Assembly: GCA_963920665.1 (NCBI GenBank) | Contig: OY987265.1 | Span: 37,515,001-37,579,000, forward strand | Reading direction: 5' to 3' | DNA: 64,000 nucleotides | Origin: Straminergon stramineum | Taxonomy: Eukaryota; Streptophyta; Bryopsida; Hypnales; Calliergonaceae | Program-made: the position numbers and the translations under genes | The notes under the pieces: model-generated | The model's database searches: none | What the model was told of the DNA's origin: nothing | What the model saw: the letters and a program-made list of their open reading frames with translations, nothing else | Shown here: one piece after another, positions 37,569 through 48,867 of the stretch | Layout of the letters: each line of letters starts with the position of its first letter | Position numbering within the stretch: position 1 is the first letter of the stretch

Positions 37569-37795
37569 TTAACCCTTAAATGTCGACATGGATGTTTTAT
37601 GTCCAATGGATGACAAAGAATCTCTCTATGTAGGACAAAATTCTGAATATTCATCTTCGGAATTTTCTGAGAAGCGTAGGATTTCTACAGTAGTATGACT
37701 TCCAAAGAATATTTTTGGATTTTGTAAAGTAGATGATGTCACACGGTTCCAAAATGGAGTATTTCCACAGTCAACAATCCATCCTTCAAAGGTTT
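37569..37795 (-). mobile_element. TTAA-bounded element, family 3, inverted copy 3
   Basis: About 225 bp in the opposite orientation, only 33 bp from copy 2. On the plus strand it starts TTAACCCTTAAATGTCGAC and includes GACAAAGAATCTCTCTATGT, TTTCTACAGTAGTATGACTT and GTAGATGATGTCACACGG. The right boundary is degraded near CCTTCAAAGGTTTA. Confidence 0.75.
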
Positions 37796-37799
37796 ATTT

Positions 37800-39889
37800 A
37801 TCTACAGTATCTCTCTTATCTCATTTGGGGCCTCTGATTGTAAATATGAATTCAAAATTTTCAAATTTTATTATGTGTGGCAAATAAAAAAATTTAGTTT
37901 TTTCCCTTGGGGACAAGTGAAGAGGTCAATTCACCTTATACTCAACTTGTAGGGTGTAGTATTTCCAACCAAGGGCTAGAACAAATTTCCAACAGAGGCT
38001 TGGAATGTGTTTTTCTAGTTCTTTTCAAAGTTGGAACTAGTGAAGTTATGACATGTCCTGAAGTAGTGAGCGAGAAAGTAGGAAGTAGTGAGCGGGAAAG
38101 TAGTTCTTGAATGATTGGAATTGAAAGAGTTTAGACATTGGTTATGGGTCATCAATACTTTTTGGCTCACAAAATTCATAGTAATTTCAATTTGGGGAAT
38201 AAAATTCTGAAAATTTTGCAATCCCCCTATTTCCTATCTTCCTACATGGGAAAATTTTTCAATCACCTCATACTACTCATGATGTGCTCCAAAATTGCTT
38301 AAATGATTGGCTATTGGTGCTTCAACGTTAGAACATCACCATTGTTTTGCAAGAAAATTGACTCAGCATAGGAGCTCTATAATATTGACTTTGTTGATTT
38401 GGACACGGGGAAATGTTGGTCCCCTATTCTTCCATGGCAAGTTCTTATTTGTAGTATTATTCATGCACGTGTCATGTTGGTAGGCCTCCTTGCATCCCAA
38501 CAAGGTAGATCACACAAAAAGTTGACAATTGATCCTCAAGGATACCTCAAAATTGCACCTTAACACAACAAAAATTAACAAGGAAAGATAACCTTCCAAA
38601 CCATTTTTTTGAGTAGGTCAACTTAGATTTCATTGTCCCTGAGTCTATAATATCCTTGTTGGGCCTATATGCTAACTATCCATGGTGATGTTCTTAACCT
38701 TTGAAGGAAGATGAGGTTGAAAAGTGGTCAATGGATGGCTTCATTGTTCATTGCAGAAACAAAGAATGTACTTAAATTATTGGTTCAATAATTGGAGTAC
38801 TTTTAGTGACTACTTTGGTCATTAGGGCCATGTCCTTTAAGGCTTAAACTCCATAATTCAACATGAAGTTCAATTTAGTTGTGATAATATGGAATTGTGC
38901 ATTTGAGTGTGAAAAGATAATGTAGAGCTTGGGGTCTCTTAACACCTACATGATGTTGTAGATGTTTTTTGTCTTTTGGATGACTCTAGGTAGGATAGTA
39001 GGATGAAAAAAACTATTTTTTCATCTAATAATGGGGGAAGGGAGTTCTTCGAATGCATTTTGAGTGAATAGTATTGCACATTCCTCCATTATGGTATTGT
39101 TGACTTTTCTAAAGAAGAAGATGCTTAGTTCATAGATCACCCTTCGTGTTCATTCTTGCTTTTTACTCTTGATATGAGTTTTGGCCATAAAATTGTTATT
39201 TTTTGAATTTGAGGTCATCTAATGAAATGAAACCTAGCAAGTTCAATTTCTATTCCAAATGGAAAATTTGAAAACACCTTAAAAATTCAATGCTTTATTG
39301 CAATTTGAACTTTGGGCTTATAACCATGGTTTAATGATTTTCTAATTTTACAATGACATGTTCACTTTGTTTTATACTAGCCATGATGTTCTACACTAGA
39401 AAACACATATGCTGAAATTTCATATTGTTTTAAGCGTATTTTGTATTTGATATCAATTTTCTTCACTTTTCCTTAAAAGAACTTATGGTAATTTTATATT
39501 TCACAAAAAATCTGAAATTCTTAGCACTTATAGAAGACATGGAATTCCATCTTTAAAAAAAAATATCAAGAATTTTGTTCATATTTGGTTGCAAAATGGC
39601 ATCAAACATACAAAATGGTTGTGAAGCTTGAATCAATAGGCATAGGCCTACTCTTTAGGGGTTAATAACACACAATATCAAGTGGAATCTTTTGTTGGCT
39701 ATCAATTTTGAATATTCAGAAGTGTGAAAGCAAGTTGACTAAAAAATTGCTTAAAAATCAAAGCATCAAAATACAAAGCAACCAAAATTTCAAAAAGTCA
39801 TTGTGCATAACTATCCACTCAAAAGGGACAAACTCCCTCCACCCTCAAAAAAATTAATGGCCCCCATAAAATAAAACCAAAAAGAAATA

Positions 39890-39890
<1 letters not shown>
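37800..39890. other. AT-rich intergenic with a solo TTAA element end
   Basis: No gene supported. TTTAGGGGTTAA at 39655-39665 is a typical right end of the TTAA-bounded families; I could not find its left partner with confidence (TTAACCTTTGAAGG near 38696 is a candidate). 38950-39200 is a diverged dispersed repeat related to 46500-46650. Confidence 0.4.

Positions 39891-39891
<1 letters not shown>

Positions 39892-39929
<38 letters not shown>
39892..39929 (+). repeat. (GT)19 microsatellite
   Basis: Nineteen uninterrupted GT units in AT-rich intergenic DNA. Confidence 0.98.
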
Positions 39930-39932
<3 letters not shown>

Positions 39933-41584
39933 GAAACAAGAATATGGTGGTTTGTGATGGATACAGATATGTGGATATGGAAATACAATATATGATAGCT
40001 TGTTATCCCAAATCAATGTTTTTCTTATGCATGATTTTTTGCCAATGGGCTATAGCCAAAAGATGTTGGCTATTTTTTGTAGAAGAAATTTTCATTTGGG
40101 GGTCAAAATAGTCAGATTATTATTGTATTTGAAGATTAGTAGCCAAATTTCACCTAAATATCATCTAATTTTGATATAGATATCACCAAGTATCACATAA
40201 ATATTTTAGAAACAATAGGCTCCTTCTCCAAAATGAAAAAAAACATTGTCCTCGATCCCATGCCATAAACAAAATAATATGTATTTTAGGGTTTGGAGGT
40301 AATAAAAAATATTTTTTTTTCTAGGGGATTTGGGGGTTCTAGGAGATCTGAAATGACTATTTACTCAAAACTCAAAAGGGACATGCACATGCACCCCTAA
40401 TGAAGCTTTCAAAAGTGGGAATTTGGGAATAGGCTTGTTGAATTAATCTTTGCAAAATCTCAAATTTGATGCAAAACATAAAACTTCAAATTTCATATTG
40501 AATGATACAAAATATATTCAAGCACTATAAGCATCAAAATATAGAACAAAGAAACATTTAGATGTTCATTGTGCACAAATTATCCCAAATATGAAAGTAG
40601 GCACATAGCCTCATTAACACATTCATATAGTCAATCTTAGAGATTGATTGACCTCCTGTTCAATTTCATGGATTAATATTAATAATGTTCTTTGAAAGAC
40701 CATTGTGAATGAGGAGTCTATTGGAGGTAGTTCAATCAACTAGCCATGTCTTAAGGGACAAGGACAACAAGGTCTACCTTTGTTGCTTCCTTTTGGAAAT
40801 AGACTTTGTATTATAGTCCTAGGATTAGGAACCAATGCTCAATAATAAAGAAGTGGACAACACCAATAATTATTGTTCAATCTTTTCATCATTCAGATTT
40901 TAGTATAGGATCTTGGATGCCTTTTGAGTTATATTGCTTTTGTTTTTTTTCCATAGCAAGCACTCCATTAAGTTGGAGTATATTTGGGAGAGGTTGATGA
41001 GATTGTAATTTGATGGAGTGAATTAGAATCTAGTGAGTCTACTAATTATGTTGTTGAGTATAGTCCCTATTCTAATATGAATGACAAGAATTCATCTAGT
41101 TTAGTTCTAGTAGGGGCTGGTTTATTTCTAGTCTCTTTTTTGCCAATATTATATATTGGAGGTGTTTTATTGTATGGATTTATTGTGATGGATTTTCCTA
41201 ATTGCTCTTCTAATGAGGTGTTTAAGTTTTAAGTGATCTATAGTCTTTAAATTCCTTTGGTTGTTTGTCATTGTTTATAGATGAACCCTATAACCTTGGT
41301 TATGATAGTTAATAGTGGTAAAACTTTCCATCCTTGATTTTTAATGTTGTTGAGTAGTGTTTGATATTTGGTTTTGTTACAAGTAATGGCTTCCCATATG
41401 TATGCATTGTGACAATTTATAAATTCCACAAATTGTAATGTTGGGGCTCAATTGTCTAGATGGTTGTTCATTTAATTTTTTGGGTAGTTTAATAATATTT
41501 AGAAGAATGGTTTGGTTTTAGTGTTGCTTCACAATTACATGATGCTACTTCATTTTGGTGTAGAACTAGTAATTGTTAATTGCT
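39930..41584. other. AT-rich intergenic, possibly LINE-derived at its right side
   Basis: No intact gene. The DNA adjoining the reverse transcriptase remnant (about 40.8-41.58 kb) may be further decayed LINE sequence, since it lies downstream of the remnant on the minus strand, but I find no motif to prove it. Confidence 0.35.
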
Positions 41585-41950
41585 ATATGTGATGTTTTTA
41601 TTATTAGCTAGACATGCTAGGTCATTTGCAAATGCAACAAAAAAATTGTATACTTTTGATGTATTTGAAAGTATATCCCAATTATTCTTACTATTGTAGC
41701 TATTTCAATTACGGTTCAAGAAATATTAGGAAAAGATATAGGCTTAGTGTGTCTCCTTGAATTTTTCCTTTTGGGATATGTATAGATTTGGTTTTCCGAA
41801 AATATTCTCCAATATATGTTGTAGTAGAGTTTTGTATATGTTACTGATGAGATGGATTATATTTATTGAATATCCTAATTCTGCCATGATGGCTAATAAT
41901 CTAGCAAGGTCAATAGATGTAAATGCATTTTTGAAAAATCTCTATATATA
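41585..41950 (-). pseudogene. Decayed LINE-type reverse transcriptase
   Basis: Conceptual minus-strand translation, allowing frame breaks, gives the ordered landmarks of a non-LTR reverse transcriptase: an AFDSID-like block (here AFTSIDLARLL), a HLISNIYKT-like block, IQGDTLS at about 41743-41758 followed by YLFLIFLEP-like residues, and AFANDLACLANN at about 41596-41632 in place of A-Y-A-D-D-L. The catalytic YADD is changed to FAND and stops interrupt the frame, so it is dead. Only the palm region is recognisable; endonuclease and RNase H parts are not seen. Confidence 0.72.
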
Positions 41951-41999
41951 AGGTACATATATTTTGATTGGTGAATTTAGTATCTTCTAATGCAACAAT

Positions 42000-43670
42000 A
42001 ATTAGTTGTAATTGTCCTAGTATATCTTTTGGTTTTGAATCCTTCTTGGCTATCACATAGTATTTGATGTGAGAAGGGATACAACAATGCTAACACATGA
42101 GTGTAGAAACGTGAGCCTACAAGCCTTGAACCTAGTTGTAGGTATGTACCTACAACCATTTGCAGGTGTTTATAACATAAGTACACTAGCTAGAACATGA
42201 ATAGAATTTATAATGTAGGTACCTGTAACATAAACACCTATAACCGTAAAATTTGTCTACAATATAGACTCTTAGGCTCATGGACTCATAGATTTCATGC
42301 TCACATGCTAGCACTCCCTACAATCACTAATCAATCCATTAATGTTATCTAAGACTATAGCTGAAGTCTCATTTATTGAAAAAAATTGTCACAAGTTGAT
42401 GCAAGACTTTGATGGGTCATTCCCTACATGTCTAGAATGGGTCTTTTGCCTATGATTTGATACATCCTCTCTAAGGTGCATCTAGTTTAGTATTGAATTT
42501 CTTCATTCATGTGTTTATGTATTATAGTGTCAAGACAGACATATTTTGTTGTTAAGGTTGCTGGCATATTAATATGTGGATTTTGTGTTTTTGGTGTTCA
42601 TTTCAGGATTCTGGTGGGTTTTTTTTTGGTGGCACACAAAGAAACATTTCATTTCAAAGGTGAAAAAAGGATTCTGTGTTTTTTGTGCAACCTACTTCTA
42701 ATCTGTGGACTAACTGACCTTTTCTGATTTGTTAATTGCAGACGTGAGGTCTAATTGCATGTGCAGAGGCGTATTTGGTAACTTTATGCTTCTCCTCTTG
42801 ATTTCTATGATGTACTCCGTAATATTTAGTTGTAAGATTTGAAAAGGAAAAAGTCATCCTTGTTCCTTGAGATGGGTTGTCCTTAAGATGCACTGTGACT
42901 CTAATAGAGAATTTCTTAAAAGAAGATCTGAGTAAGTTTATGTTAACAATGTGAGAGCAAGAAAAAGTAGATTGGAAGGAGAGTTAGATCGAAGTTGCCT
43001 GTGCATATGCGAAGTGAGCTTTGAGCTCGTTGCATTCGGTGAAGTTCTGTGCGAGTGTGCACGCTGGAATCTTCAGATCTTCAGTTGTGTGGGCAAATTT
43101 AGGACGTTCTTGTGTGGGCAGCACTGCTTCTGATACTCTTTGTTCTGCTTCCAACGCACCAACACTTGGAAAGAATACAGATCTTCTAACAGGATAGAAT
43201 CAAGCCTTGAATTGGCAGCGCCACCCCTATCGCTTGTCCCGCACTCTCGCCTCCAATCTGTCTTGATCGCTCTAGAGGAGGTTGTGTGCAGCTAGTTCTG
43301 TGATCTATTGAGAAGCTAGGTTGCACGGAACTCAGATCGAAAGTCTCACATTCAGATCTCGTTCAAAAGAAAGTTGCAAGTGCGATTGGAGATTAGATCT
43401 AGAACTTTCACCTTCAGATCCAACACTCATCTGAGTAAGTTGCAAGAGAAGTTTGCTACCAGATCTGGTTGCATTCAAGGCTAGTTGAGCAACCTGCACA
43501 GTTCCACCCAGTCCTGGCGACACACTCTGGTCCTTCTGATCCTCACCACGTACTCTTCTCAGCTCTCAGATGACCCTGATCATTCTCAGATCATGGACTG
43601 AAAGTCCAATGTTCTGATGCGAACAAGTTACAACAGTTGAACCACCACAGCCAGCTCCTTTTCGAGAATG
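42000..43670. other. Intergenic, no gene seen
   Basis: Contains a perfect 10-bp-arm palindrome at 42135-42156 and related GTACCTRYAAC motifs nearby. From about 42950 the DNA is less AT-rich and carries several CAGATC(T) motifs (43075-43460), without a coding frame I can defend; it adjoins the duplicated block at 43671. Confidence 0.4.
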
Positions 43671-44062
43671 CAAGCACGTTTTGAAATTCGACAAGTGAGT
43701 AACAATCTATTCATCTTTCTGCTAAAATAATCATCCAGTGACCATAGATTTGAAGGAATAAGGTGATATCATGCATGAAAGTGGGAAAGGATAAGCTTTC
43801 CATATCAAAGTTTACCTTGAATTCATGTTGCCATTCAGAACTTCAATAGTCACATCGTGTTCAATCCTGCTCAATCAATCATTTGCCAGCTTAAATAATC
43901 TGTTACCAGTTCTGAAACAAAGGAGCCGAGATTCTCGAACACCGGCCAAATGGTTGATTGTCAAAGTACAATGTTGTTACACCGGTACAATTCTCCACAC
44001 GTCACTCAACTAACAAATAAACAAATAACAGTGAAGACGAAGAAGAAGACTATACCTAAGAG
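43671..44062. repeat. Duplicated block, copy L, in the 3' flank of the 44 kb gene
   Basis: About 390 bp, matching 50434-50839 in the same orientation with high identity by eye: GAAATTCGACAAGTGAGTAA, CATGCATGAAAGTGGGAA, CAAAGGAGCCGAGATTCTCG and AAGACGAAGAAGAAGACTA occur in both at matching spacing. Each copy lies a few hundred bases beyond the stop codon of a minus-strand gene. Confidence 0.9.
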
Positions 44063-44342
44063 CATGACATGGACCATCAAAGAAACAAAAGGGTGCAAAC
44101 TAAAAAAGACTGTTGGAACATGGTTCCATCTATTTTGTGATTCTGATACTGATCCAGTTGCACATACTGATAGACTAACGTACTTACCATAAGCTCTTGT
44201 TAGCAGAAGCGTCTAACTGAGGACTATCAAGCAACACTCGTTACAATTAATGTGAACTACCATGAAGTCCACCCCTCTGGAAGGATATTTACTACAAAAT
44301 CTTTACAAACGATTTTACATCGAGACAAACTTATGAAACAAC

Positions 44343-45925
44343 TTATCTGAAGTGGCTTCCCTCCAGAAAAGGGAAAAACAGAAAAATGAAGAGCCAGCCA
44401 CCCCAATTCTGAAGAAATGGGAACAAAGCAACCAGTAAACGAACAAACAAAGGCTTCTCCTTTTTCCTGCTTTTCCGTCCTAGCTTTGATGATCGCCTTG
44501 TCCTACGAACAGGCATCCTCCCACGCCTGTCAGTTTCCAAGTCCTCCCAGCCTCCCATGCTCACAACCTGCCCAGCTTGTTGATTACCCTGTCTTGATAC
44601 GGGTTTATTAATATTTGAATCAACATTTGCATAAGGGAAAGGTTCTGCAGGACTGTTGTCATAAGAAGCAGGTTTTTTGTATCTGTAAGGTTGTCCGTTG
44701 TCACGTTCGTCACCCCAGCTGGAATAAGCATCTTCCCTTTCATCAGAGCTGGAGTCGTAGGCTTCCGCTTCGCGTCTTCGTTTCTGAGAAGGAGATCCTG
44801 CAACGCCCAAGAAGGAACGCCAAAGCTCATTCACAGATGGACCAACGGCTCTCTGAACTGCAGGAAGTGCAGCAAGACCTAACAAAAGAACCACAGGATT
44901 GCCCAGTAACCAAGGCAAGACTAAAAGAGACAGTGGTATTCCCCAGCGCAGCGATGAGAACACCTGGCCCTGCAAAATGTGCTCCCATGTGAGCCAAGTT
45001 CGGGCATATGCACAAGTCACTCTTCTGATTGTTCCAAACAGTCCAAGATTTCAAATTTGAGAAGCCACGAAATTCAATAAAACACAGCTCGGTCTGAATA
45101 GGAAGATGCTGATACCACTGCTGGAACAAAGAGAACGACTGGATGTACTATTCCTAGTAGATGAATAACTATTAAAGAGCTAAATTTAAAAACAATACTA
45201 GAGGGTAAAGTGAACAAGTTCTCAAATAAAACTAGAGAATTGACTAGTTGGCATGGGCAGTACTTCCTTCAGTTTTGTTTACCGTACTAGAAATCGTAAG
45301 AATGCCCAACTGCATTGCATTGGCACTAAAAGTTCAAACTCTGATTCTATAATTTGACCTAAATACGAATACTGCCATTTCAAGGAACTTCAAAGAGCAA
45401 CCAAATTAGTCAGTTGCAGACTACTCCTGGAGAAAGAAAATTCAGAGGAAGTTCCCAACTCACAAATTTCGTGTTACCATACTCCTCCTCGTCTTCGTCG
45501 TCTTCCTCCTCGTCCTCCGTTTCCCCATCATCATAGTCGTATTTAGGTTTCCACCACGGCAGCTCCTCTTCTGCTTTGGCCTTCTTCTCTCCCTTTCGGT
45601 TCTCTTGAGGGTTAAACGTCCATTCCTTCTTCGGCGTCAACCAGTCAGGAGTCGAGGCCGATTGAGAAGACGACTCTCCGCCATCTGAACGATTTCTGTT
45701 CTTCCTGCGAACGCTCTCCACATTTGAATCCCAAAGTGGATTAATCCGAGACCCATCGCCTTCGCTATCACGTTCAGCCCTCGAGCTCTGGTACCTCACC
45801 CTTCCTGTCGTACTCCTTCCCCCTGAAGCCCTTGAGATTCCATTGTACTTCGCCCGCGGTATGCATGTCCAATTCAAAGGCCTTGATCCTAGAGAATGAA
45901 TGTTGCATAACCTACAAAAGCTCAT
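44343..45925 (-). CDS. Membrane protein of unknown function with acidic linker
   Basis: I do not recognise the family. Two exons, 45464-45925 and 44343-44969, join in phase 0 (donor GTGAGT, acceptor TTTTGCAG) to 362 aa. Residues 1-50 are basic and Ser-rich, suggesting an organelle transit peptide. PWWKPKYDYDD (123-133) leads into an acidic stretch (130-148) ending just before the splice. A hydrophobic segment spans about 164-192 (RWGIPLSLLVLPWLLG onward), then a charged region with KKRRR-like and RRTRRSSK clusters, then a second hydrophobic C-terminus (about 327-358). Two membrane spans and a plastid location are likely, inferred only from composition. Start: ATG 45925 is the first ATG; the frame extends upstream only to a GTG. 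Its flanks are homologous to those of the OSCA gene, though the proteins are unrelated. Confidence 0.8.
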
Positions 45926-46150
45926 GGAGACAAAAAGAGGATGTCTGCAATCCTTCACTGATTCTGCATGATCTCAAACCAAACCCTAGCACCAGCAACT
46001 CAGCCGAAGAACGCTGCTCCACAATTCCAAATCAAACACCATCAAACTATCTCCAACGATAACCGCGCTGACGGACCACCGCAAAACCCAAGTCCAATAC
46101 TTCAAAACTCCCTCAACCCAAGCGCGTCGTTCGCTCGAATTTCTCCACAG

Positions 46151-46350
46151 CGATGTTTAGACCGAAGTCATAACAACCAGGTGTTGCATCTGAAAATTTC
46201 CCCAAATTTGGTCGCACTGTCTTGTCTAGTTTGTTACCAATTTCTCAACGACATCATGAATCTTCGGGAACCCACCAAGATTAATTACAGATCAACAGAG
46301 GCCTCTGTGTGATCATTGCAACTCCTTGAGAAATTTGATTGATTGTGAGA
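46151..46350 (+). repeat. Promoter-proximal repeat, orientation A
   Basis: About 200 bp upstream of the 44 kb gene that matches the reverse complement of 56512-56712 and, less fully, 56866-57007. Shared blocks include CCCCAAATTTGGTCGCA, GTTACCAATTTCTCAACGAC, AGAGGCCTC and GATCATTGCAA. Confidence 0.8.
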
Positions 46351-46379
46351 TCGAGCGTTTACATCGTAACAACAGTTGA

Positions 46380-47036
46380 TGATTTTCAATTTTTTCCGGT
46401 ATTCGCTGCATTCTCCTTGTTTCTAGGGTTTAACGCAGTACCGCTGCTGCGGACACTAAGTGTCCGATGATGGATGACTTCAGCTGAGACGGGAGGATGG
46501 AAATTAATGTTTTTTCATCCAATTTATTTATTTGGAAGGTATTTGAGTACATTTTCAGTGAATAGTATTGTAAAGTCCCTGATTATGATCTTATTGATTT
46601 TTCTAAAGAAGAAGATGCTTAATCCATGGATCACCCTTGTAGTATACTAAAGTTTGGGGGTTGATGGTGGATTGTGATTGGTCTTGAGCTTTTAAAGGAT
46701 TTTATTTTGGGCTTTTGAAGGACTTGGTTAGGCAAGCCTTACTAATAACTAATAAGTGTGTTCTTGAAAGACATGCAAAATTTACACATTGGGGGGGGGG
46801 GGGTCTTTGTTTTCTCAATTCCTACCTTGTGCTTTCACTTTCAAGTCCTTAGGAGTGTGTGGTTTGAAGGATAGGGAAATATTTCCATTTTTGGAGAAGA
46901 AGACTTTGACAAGGGGTGATTTGGGGGTTACACAAGCAACTTCATGGTGGTCTATCCAAAGTTCATTTGGAACAATGGTTCTATGAAAAGAGCACATGGC
47001 CATGTGCACTATAGAGAGGGGTAAATTGCAATTGTG
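46380..47036. repeat. Segmental duplication, copy L, 5' side
   Basis: Matches pieces of 57187-57310 and 59481-59691 in the same order and orientation: GTTTCTAGGGTTTAA, GTGATTGGTCTTGRGCTTTT, TTCACTTTCAAGT, ATAGGGAAATATTTCCATT, ACTTCATGGTGGT and AAATTRCAATTGT. A run of about 13 G follows position 46790. In the right-hand copy the same series is interrupted by the fold-back structure. Confidence 0.8.
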
Positions 47037-48867
47037 TTAACCCCTAAAGTTCGTTGATTTTGTATTCACCAAAAATGCTCTAAAACTGCCACTTCTTGTA
47101 TAAGTAAAAAAATTTAGGAAAAAAACGTTTTTGGACACATGTAACCATAGAATCTTGTTGTACATTACTTTGAGAAGATGTGGAAAAATTTTCAGAAATT
47201 TCCACCTTGTAGATTGCATCATATTAGCATTTGAAGTAACAAAAGTCCTTTGTTGGGCCCTGCAAACAATCAACAATTGCACTTCACAAGGTGACATTAC
47301 TGTAAAAATGTCCAAAATGGTGGTGCTTCTTAGGATTTATTCTTCAAGGCAAGTTGGCTACATGCTTGAAAAATTTCAGATCATTTGGGATTCTACAACA
47401 TATATGAAAAAAAATAGTAACATTAGATGAAATTTGAGGGCATGAAGAGGCCACGAGTTATTTTGAGTTCCCAAGCTATGGGAACTCACCACATCAATAG
47501 TATGTCGTGGCACAGTCACTACCATGTCATAAAAAAATTTAATATTTTTTTAATTCAGTTTTAAGTTTATTACAAATTTTTTAGAAATTTGGAGGAAATT
47601 TCTTTTAATTATTAATTCCAAAAATTCGGAAATTCATCCCATTATGGATTGGTTTTCAATTTCTAGAAGCACAGGGAACAATGCAGGGAACTACCTTGAA
47701 ATAGGCTTTTGAAGCCCTCAATTGTCCTTTAACCCCTAAATGCCCAAGGCCTTTTTTGAGCTTCTAGGAATTTGCTCTAAATTGAATAAAAAGCCAACAT
47801 TTTGATAAGCTTTATCAATTTTTTTTGAAATGTAATTGTACAAATTCAAACTAGATATGTTAGAGATCTCTTAGGAAAAGATAGCACAACAATATCACTT
47901 ATGGATTGAAAGATTATAATGTTTGATCACGAGGGTGTTAAAATTGCAAAAGTGACATGAAGTCTTTCGATCCTCTTTTCACATGTCAAATCTAAAAAGT
48001 TGGTCACTAAAAAAATATGAGGTTAAAGGGCCTAGCATGCATAACCCCAATCAATTTATCATTTTTCAAAATCTACTCTACAATTTTTTTAAATGAATTT
48101 CTAATGTGATTTTTCCTCCAAGATCTAGTGTATTTGAGACTCATTTCCAAGAGCCCTTAACACTACAGAAAGTCAAGATTGCAATGGGCACCCTTGTACA
48201 AAATAGAAAATAGAAAAATCATAATCAATCTTTTTCAAGATCGGATTTTTGATGCTTAAACTAGACTTCATAAAGAATTTTTCAAAAATACAAACAACTA
48301 ATAATAGCAATTTTGAATAGGTTTTATTTAACTTCAAAGTTTTGCAAACACCAAATTTTGGTGCCTTGGGCATTTAGGGGTTAATGGTAGAAAGAAGTGG
48401 AGAATGAATCAAAATATTAAATTATTAAGATTTTCCTTATGAAATTGAAAAATGAAAATCCAATGGTTGTATTTTTGTAATAAAAAATCTATATCTTATG
48501 ATTTTATTTTTTCAAAAATATTGAAAATTGAGTTAAATAAAAGACTTCAAAGTTTATTTTAGAGTAGAGGTTCCTTAACTACTCTCAAACTAAAACTCCT
48601 CGTAACTTTCATCTCATTGATCAAAATGGAATGATTCAAAGCTTTCCCGTACATATAAATCTAGAAAATCAATTTCAAATTTTTATTTCTGAAAAATGTG
48701 ATTTTTTCTTATCTACTTGGGTTACCCGAGTTGAGAAACAAACAACATTTTGCATCATAACTTTTCACTTGTATACTCAAATAAAATGAAATTTAGCACT
48801 CATGGAAGATATTCCTTGTCCACACTTTGTAAAGAAAGTTCAAACGAATTAAGTAAATGGGGGTTAA
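47037..48867 (-). mobile_element. TTAA-bounded element, family 2, inverted and disrupted
   Basis: Outer ends TTAACCCCTAAAGTTCG and GGGGGTTAA. 47037-47430 and 48390-48867 together correspond, in reverse, to the right and left parts of the 28489-29421 copy. The middle is interrupted by ~290 bp of unrelated DNA (about 47440-47728, beginning near a GTTCCC/GGGAAC palindrome) and by the complete family 1 element at 47729. Confidence 0.75.
47729..48384 (+). mobile_element. TTAA-bounded element, family 1, copy 2 (nested)
   Basis: 656 bp with near-perfect ends: TTAACCCCTAAATGCCCAAG on the left and CTTGGGCATTTAGGGGTTAA on the right, TTAA outermost. It sits inside the inverted family 2 element, so it is the younger insertion. 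It is the best-preserved inverted-repeat pair of the window. Confidence 0.88.

Noticed and set aside
39819..40111. Open frames rich in Thr/His or Cys/Val
   Set aside because: Translations of the (GT)n microsatellite.
43000..43560. Possible LTR of a retrotransposon (less AT-rich block with many CAGATC motifs)
   Set aside because: No second LTR, primer-binding site, or gag-pol remnant could be found nearby.
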